Positions 5,905 to 8,415 of a DNA stretch of 8,415 nt are shown here, one piece after another. The DNA lies in contig DGRN01000024.1 of assembly GCA_002391075.1 (NCBI GenBank), forward strand, positions 1 to 8,415, given 5' to 3'. The position numbers and the translations under genes are program-made. Under the pieces are notes generated by a model that was given only the letters and a program-made list of their open reading frames with translations, had not been told where the DNA came from and did not search any database. Within the stretch, counting starts at the first letter, position 1. Every line of letters begins with the position of its first letter. The DNA is from Candidatus Saccharibacteria bacterium UBA4387 (GTDB taxonomy: Bacteria; Patescibacteriota; Saccharimonadia; Saccharimonadales; Saccharimonadaceae).

Positions 5905-6024
5905 AGCTTTTGCATACAAAACTTATACAAAAGCCAAAAACAAAAATTTGATCCAAAATATAAACTCCACACTCCACAATAGAAGGTTCGGCTTTACTCG
6001 CAGTTGCCGAACCTTCACTTTTTT
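5905..6024 (+). ncRNA. Candidate small RNA (about 120 nt) with its own promoter and terminator
   Basis: A consensus promoter, a hairpin at the predicted 5' end (GCTTTTG 5906-5912 with CAAAAGC 5928-5934), an unstructured A/C-rich middle and a strong terminator make a complete small RNA unit. The 5' hairpin loop contains ATACAAAA, which recurs 11 bases later. The middle carries ACTCCAC twice in perfect tandem (5964-5970 and 5971-5977). These C-rich single-stranded repeats could pair with GGAG-type ribosome binding sites, so a trans-acting regulatory RNA is possible. No ATG-initiated ORF lies inside. It does not match SRP or 6S RNA motifs. It converges on ssrA and is separated from it by terminators on both strands. 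Confidence 0.6.
5982..6024 (+). terminator. Strong intrinsic terminator of the small RNA
   Basis: A perfect 11-bp stem, GAAGGTTCGGC (5982-5992) with GCCGAACCTTC (6006-6016), a 13-nt loop, and a T6 run at 6019-6024. Confidence 0.88.
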
Positions 6025-6030
6025 CTCAAA

Positions 6031-6053
6031 AATCCCCAAAGGGATTCTTTTTT
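6031..6053 (+). terminator. Second, back-up terminator
   Basis: AATCCC (6031-6036), loop CAAA, GGGATT (6041-6046) and T6 at 6048-6053. On the minus strand the same stem is followed by TTTTT at its outer edge, so it may also back up the ssrA terminator. Confidence 0.7.
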
Positions 6054-6070
6054 GCGCCAAACGCAAACCA

Positions 6071-6094
6071 TAAAAAATCACCTCAAGTGAGGTG
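6071..6094 (-). terminator. Intrinsic terminator of ssrA
   Basis: On the minus strand CACCTC, loop ACTT, GAGGTG (6094-6079), followed by A and a T6 run (6077-6072). It begins 15 bases past the CCA end of the tmRNA. Confidence 0.88.
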
Positions 6095-6108
6095 TTCTCT
6101 ATTATCAA

Positions 6109-6480
6109 TGGTGGAGCTGCCGGATACTGCCTCCGGGTCCGAAAAATCTCCATATGCGCATTCTACAAGCATAGTTTACTCTTTTATCTCGGCAATCTCA
6201 GTAAAGCTGGAATAAACGAAACTCTACCGATACCATGACAAGTTTTTCGTGCTGAAATTCGTCGCTAATTCAACCTTAATGTCAGATTCTATGATATTAG
6301 CCAAAAGTCCTATGACATCTCAGACCGACTAACATGACCTGAAAATATTAGGCCAAGGCGTAAGCCGGCATATAAGCCACGTGCTTACTAGCAGTTTTGT
6401 CTGCATTTATGAATAGTACTTACGGTACAAATCGACTCGCCTGCGCACTGTTAATAATCCGTCTAAGCTTTGTCAGCCCC
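6109..6480 (-). ncRNA. ssrA: Transfer-messenger RNA (tmRNA)
   Basis: tmRNA rescues stalled ribosomes with SmpB: it is charged with alanine, replaces the A-site tRNA and then supplies a short message for a degradation tag. The 5' end GGGGCTG (6480-6474) pairs with CAGCTCC (6119-6113) as a 7-bp acceptor stem containing the G3-U70 pair read by alanyl-tRNA synthetase, followed by an encoded ACCA (6112-6109). The T-stem is CCGGA/TCCGG. The ATTTTTCGGAC stretch before it and TGCGCA segments from both halves (long P2 helix) agree with known tmRNAs. Length is 372 nt, one piece. The tag frame lies at 6348-6404. Oddities: the T-loop is GGCAGTA instead of TTCRANY, and the 5' signature reads TTAGACGG rather than TTCGACGG. 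A terminator follows directly. Confidence 0.95.
6348..6404 (-). other. tmRNA tag-peptide reading frame (ADKTASKHVAYMPAYALA)
   Basis: Starting at GCA (6404-6402) the frame encodes 18 residues and stops at TAA (6350-6348). The C-terminus AYALA resembles the YALAA/ALAA ends recognised by ClpXP but lacks the final second alanine. GCA is assumed to be the resume codon because most tags start with Ala; the frame is open further upstream, so the N-terminal limit could shift by a codon or more. Confidence 0.85.
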
Positions 6481-6488
6481 AACTACAG

Positions 6489-6494
6489 ATAATA
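6489..6494 (-). promoter_or_regulatory. Possible -10 box of ssrA
   Basis: TATTAT on the minus strand lies eight bases before the first G of tmRNA. The best -35 candidate, TTGAAG (6515-6520), would give a 20-base spacer, which is long. The promoter position is therefore approximate. It lies back to back with the promoter of the ComM-like gene. Confidence 0.4.
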
Positions 6495-6529
6495 CTATCA
6501 TACTCGTGCTTTATCTTCAACTCCCCCTC

Positions 6530-6538
6530 TGCTACACT
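6530..6538 (+). promoter_or_regulatory. Extended -10 promoter of the ComM-like gene
   Basis: TGCTACACT fits the TGnTAnnnT pattern and ends six bases before the ATG at 6545, so transcription would begin at the start codon. TTTATC at 6510-6515 is a weak -35 candidate at 17 bp. Confidence 0.55.
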
Positions 6539-6544
6539 CCCCGC

Positions 6545-8041
6545 ATGAAGACAGCAAAAACATTATCAGCAATACCCTACGGCCCCGACGGACGCATGAT
6601 TTACGTCGACTGCGACAGTAATCAGGGGCTGCCAAATTTCAGCATCATCGGCATGGCCGACAAGAGTGTCAGCGAAAGCCGCGAGCGCATCCGCTCAGCC
6701 ATCGTAAACTCAGATTTTTCATTTCCGAAACACAAAATTATCGCAAATCTTGCACCGGCCGGCATCAAAAAGACCTACACCGGCCTCGATTTAGCCATCG
6801 CCATCGGCCTTCTAGTGCTTTCTAAGCAGCTTTTGCAAACCGACCTAGCTAGCTCATCGTTTGTTGGCGAACTGGCCTTAAACGGCGAAATTCGCCCCGT
6901 ACGCGGCATCATATCTGTTATTGAGTGCGCCATCAAAAATCAGCTCGAACAAATCTTCATCCCCAAAGCTAACGCCAAAGTAGCCGCCCTGCTGGCCGAT
7001 CGCATACAAATTTTTCCAGCCAAAAACCTTCAGCAAATATGACTGCACCTAAAAAATATCCAAAAACTCCAACCGCTCAACAAGAAGGTAAAAATTACAC
7101 AAACAGATGCAGCGCAAACTCCGCTACTCGACCAGCTTTCAGGCCAGCAGGAAGCCAAACGCGCCATCATTATCGCCGTTGCCGGACGTCATAATATTCT
7201 CTTTTCCGGCCCACCCGGAACCGGTAAGTCGCTACTCGCAAAAATCGCCGCCAATCTCCAACCACAACCATCCATCGACGAGCTTATCGAAATCGCAAAA
7301 ATCCATTCACTCGTAAATCAGGGCTACATCGGCGCTGCGCCTTTTCGTGCGCCACACCACAGCGCTAGTCTCCAGTCACTCATCGGTGGAGGCCAAAACT
7401 TATTGCCAGGCGAAATTACTCTCGCACATCGCGGCATCCTATTTCTGGACGAACTACCAGAATTTAACCGCAGCGCCATCGAAGCACTTCGCCAACCACT
7501 CGAGGATCACCAAATCAGCCTGTCTCGCGTTGAACAAAATTTTATCTATCCTTGCGACTTCCAGCTAATCGCTACCAAGAACCCCTGCCCATGCGGCTAC
7601 TTTGGCAGCTCCCAAAAAGCCTGCACCTGCACGCTCTCCGAAGTTGCAAAATACCAGCACAAAACTTCCGGCCCACTCCTCGACCGTATTGACCTCCACC
7701 TCAATATCCAGGCCGTGCGCCAATCTGATTTATTATTTTCTACAACAATTGGCACTTCCGAGCATGACACTGCTAAAATCAACATTCAAACTGCTCGACT
7801 TCGCCAATTTCAACGCCAGCAAAAATACAACTCGCGCCTCAGCTCCGTCGAACTAGCAAAAATCGAGCTTCCCTTAAAGGCCAAAGACGTTCTGGACAAT
7901 GCCGCCGAAAAACTCAAGCTCTCGGCGCGTTCTTATTTCAGCATCCTTAAAGTCGCTCAAACTATCGCCGACCTCCAAAACTCCGACAAAATCTCGCCAG
8001 AATTCATCATGGAGGCTCTGCATTATCGCCAACTCACCTAA
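6545..8041 (+). pseudogene. comM: YifB/ComM-family Mg-chelatase-like AAA+ ATPase, interrupted by one in-frame TGA
   Basis: ComM is a hexameric helicase promoting branch migration of incoming DNA during natural transformation. Reading from ATG 6545 to TAA 8041 gives 498 positions, close to the roughly 500 of the family. The N-terminal Lon-protease-like domain (1-165) shows GLPNFSIIGMADKSVSESRERIRSAI, NLAPAGIKK and FVGELALNGEIRPV. A TGA stands at position 166 (7040-7042). The same frame then continues without a stop: Walker A GPPGTGKS (222-229), APFRAPHHSASL, PGEITLAHRG, Walker B ILFLDELPEF (Asp302/Glu303), Cys pairs 348/350 and 360/362, SGPLLDRIDL, and the C-terminal Mg-chelatase helices. No ATG, GTG or TTG occurs in this frame between 7043 and 7402, so a normal second gene including Walker A is not possible. 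It may be a recent nonsense mutation, a sequencing error or read-through. The ATG at 6545 is preferred over a TTG at 6470, which lies inside ssrA DNA. Confidence 0.85.
7040..7042 (+). other. In-frame TGA codon inside the ComM-like gene
   Basis: The codon falls in the linker between the N-terminal domain and the AAA+ module and is followed by C (TGAC, the leakiest UGA context known in E. coli). Frame and domain spacing are intact on both sides. One base change from TGG (Trp), CGA (Arg) or GGA (Gly) would explain it. Confidence 0.9.
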
Positions 8042-8059
8042 TCTTTATTTGTATTTTTA

Positions 8060-8094
8060 ACATAAACACCTTATTAAACTGTTTATGTATTTTT
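8060..8094 (+). terminator. AT-rich terminator after the ComM-like gene
   Basis: A 9-bp stem, ACATAAACA (8060-8068) with TGTTTATGT (8080-8088), an 11-nt loop, then A and T5 (8090-8094). The stem is AT-rich and so of modest strength. An 11-base direct repeat, GTATTTTTAAC, flanks it at 8051-8061 and 8087-8097. Confidence 0.55.
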
Positions 8095-8141
8095 AACTAA
8101 AACAGATTGCGCTAGCGGTTAATTCTTCCCCGTTAATATGC

Positions 8142-8170
8142 TTGTATTTTTTCAGAAAATCTGCTAAAAT
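8142..8170 (+). promoter_or_regulatory. Promoter of infC (TTGTAT-N17-TAAAAT)
   Basis: TTGTAT (8142-8147), exactly 17 bases, then TAAAAT (8165-8170), predicting a start near 8177 and a leader of about 30 nt. A small dyad CAGA-AAA-TCTG lies in the spacer. The -10 sequence is the same as that proposed for gyrB. Confidence 0.65.
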
Positions 8171-8198
8171 AAGCGTCATAACAAGTCTAATTTTTTAA

Positions 8199-8203
8199 GG
8201 GAG
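8199..8203 (+). promoter_or_regulatory. Shine-Dalgarno site of infC, before a non-AUG start
   Basis: GGGAG, preceded by AA, ends four bases before ATT (8208) and seven before ATC (8211). The frame has TAA at 8196-8198 and no ATG, GTG or TTG until far inside the conserved domain, so this site fixes initiation at ATT or ATC. The seven-base spacing slightly favours ATC. Confidence 0.75.
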
Positions 8204-8207
8204 TTAC

Positions 8208-8415
8208 ATTATCAGTAATCAAACATCGCGTACTCGCATTAACGGCGAAATTCGTTATCCAGAAGTACGCGTCATAAGTGCTGATGGCGCACAGCTCGGC
8301 ATCATGTCCAGCCGCGACGCGCAACTTAAGGCACGCGATGCAGGATTGGACCTCGTCGAAATTTCATCGAACGCCAATCCGCCTGTAGTAAAAATCATCG
8401 ACTGGGGCAAATACC
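8208..8415 (+). CDS. infC: Translation initiation factor IF-3, N-terminal part (runs off the window)
   Basis: IF-3 binds the 30S subunit, prevents premature joining of 50S and checks the start codon-initiator tRNA pair. The 69 codons seen cover the IF-3 N-terminal domain: RINGEIRYPEVRVISADGAQ, then LGIMSSRDAQLKARDAGLDL, then VEISSNANPPVVKIIDWGKY, matching the family pattern RVNExIRxxEVRVI...LGI...A...A...DLVEVSPNAxPPVCKIMDYGKY. The frame has a stop at 8196-8198 and no AUG, GUG or UUG before the conserved domain, so translation must begin at ATT (8208) or ATC (8211). Rare AUU/AUC starts are a known feature of infC and let IF-3 repress its own translation. It is preceded by a good promoter and Shine-Dalgarno site. 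rpmI and rplT usually follow but are outside the window. Confidence 0.94.
   Translation, partial: MISNQTSRTRINGEIRYPEVRVISADGAQLGIMSSRDAQLKARDAGLDLVEISSNANPPVVKIIDWGKY

Noticed and set aside
5460..5930. Replication origin near gyrB
   Set aside because: No cluster of TTATCCACA-type DnaA boxes; only scattered weak matches such as TTATACAAA near 5924, and no dnaA or dnaN.
5923..6153. Minus-strand ORF of 76 codons
   Set aside because: It begins inside the tmRNA 3' end and runs through two terminators; a shadow.
6545..8041. Genome-wide recoding of UGA (Gly or Trp) as explanation for the ComM interruption
   Set aside because: The 1109-codon ATPase gene has no in-frame TGA despite many Gly and nine Trp residues, so the standard code is much more likely.
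7043..8041. Separate downstream gene for the AAA+ half of ComM
   Set aside because: No ATG, GTG or TTG in frame before 7403, which is already past Walker A; only CTG at 7043 or rarer starts would work.

Overview
The window looks like a chromosomal segment of a Patescibacteria (CPR) bacterium, with Candidatus Saccharibacteria (TM7) the best guess. This rests on a large membrane-anchored VirD4/TraG-like ATPase of the kind common in those genomes, mixed start signals (some genes with Shine-Dalgarno sites, others apparently leaderless), moderate GC in the genes with AT-rich gaps, and the standard genetic code in the long genes. No 16S or marker set is present, so the lineage is an inference.

Left part, all on the minus strand: a four-helix membrane protein (4439-4804), a Met-rich soluble protein (3772-4425) and a 1109-residue ATPase with an Ala/Pro-rich tail (417-3746) form a probable operon. 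A hairpin terminator (334-362) separates it from gyrB, whose first 86 codons lie at 1-258 behind their own promoter.

Middle part, 4805-6544: no convincing protein gene, but dense RNA signals. A near-consensus minus-strand promoter (5477-5505) faces left into about 350-560 nt of predicted structure. A near-consensus plus-strand promoter (5870-5898) faces right into a short RNA of about 120 nt that ends in two tandem terminators. The 365 bp between these divergent promoters carries repeated TGTA-N5-TACA-like boxes. Next comes ssrA (tmRNA, minus strand, 6109-6480). It encodes an 18-residue tag ending in YALA and has a non-canonical T-loop.

Right part, plus strand: a YifB/ComM-family AAA+ ATPase gene (6545-8041) keeps its full length and reading frame but contains one in-frame TGA between its two domains. 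infC (8208 to the window end) follows, with a good promoter, a good Shine-Dalgarno site and only non-AUG start codons (ATT or ATC).

Common thread: three genes (4804, 4425, 6545) have an extended -10 element (TGnTAnnnT) ending six or seven bases before the ATG, the geometry of leaderless mRNAs. The genes concern replication topology (gyrB), DNA transport or transformation (ATPase operon, ComM) and translation (ssrA, infC). The unassigned RNAs in the middle are the most likely undescribed elements.
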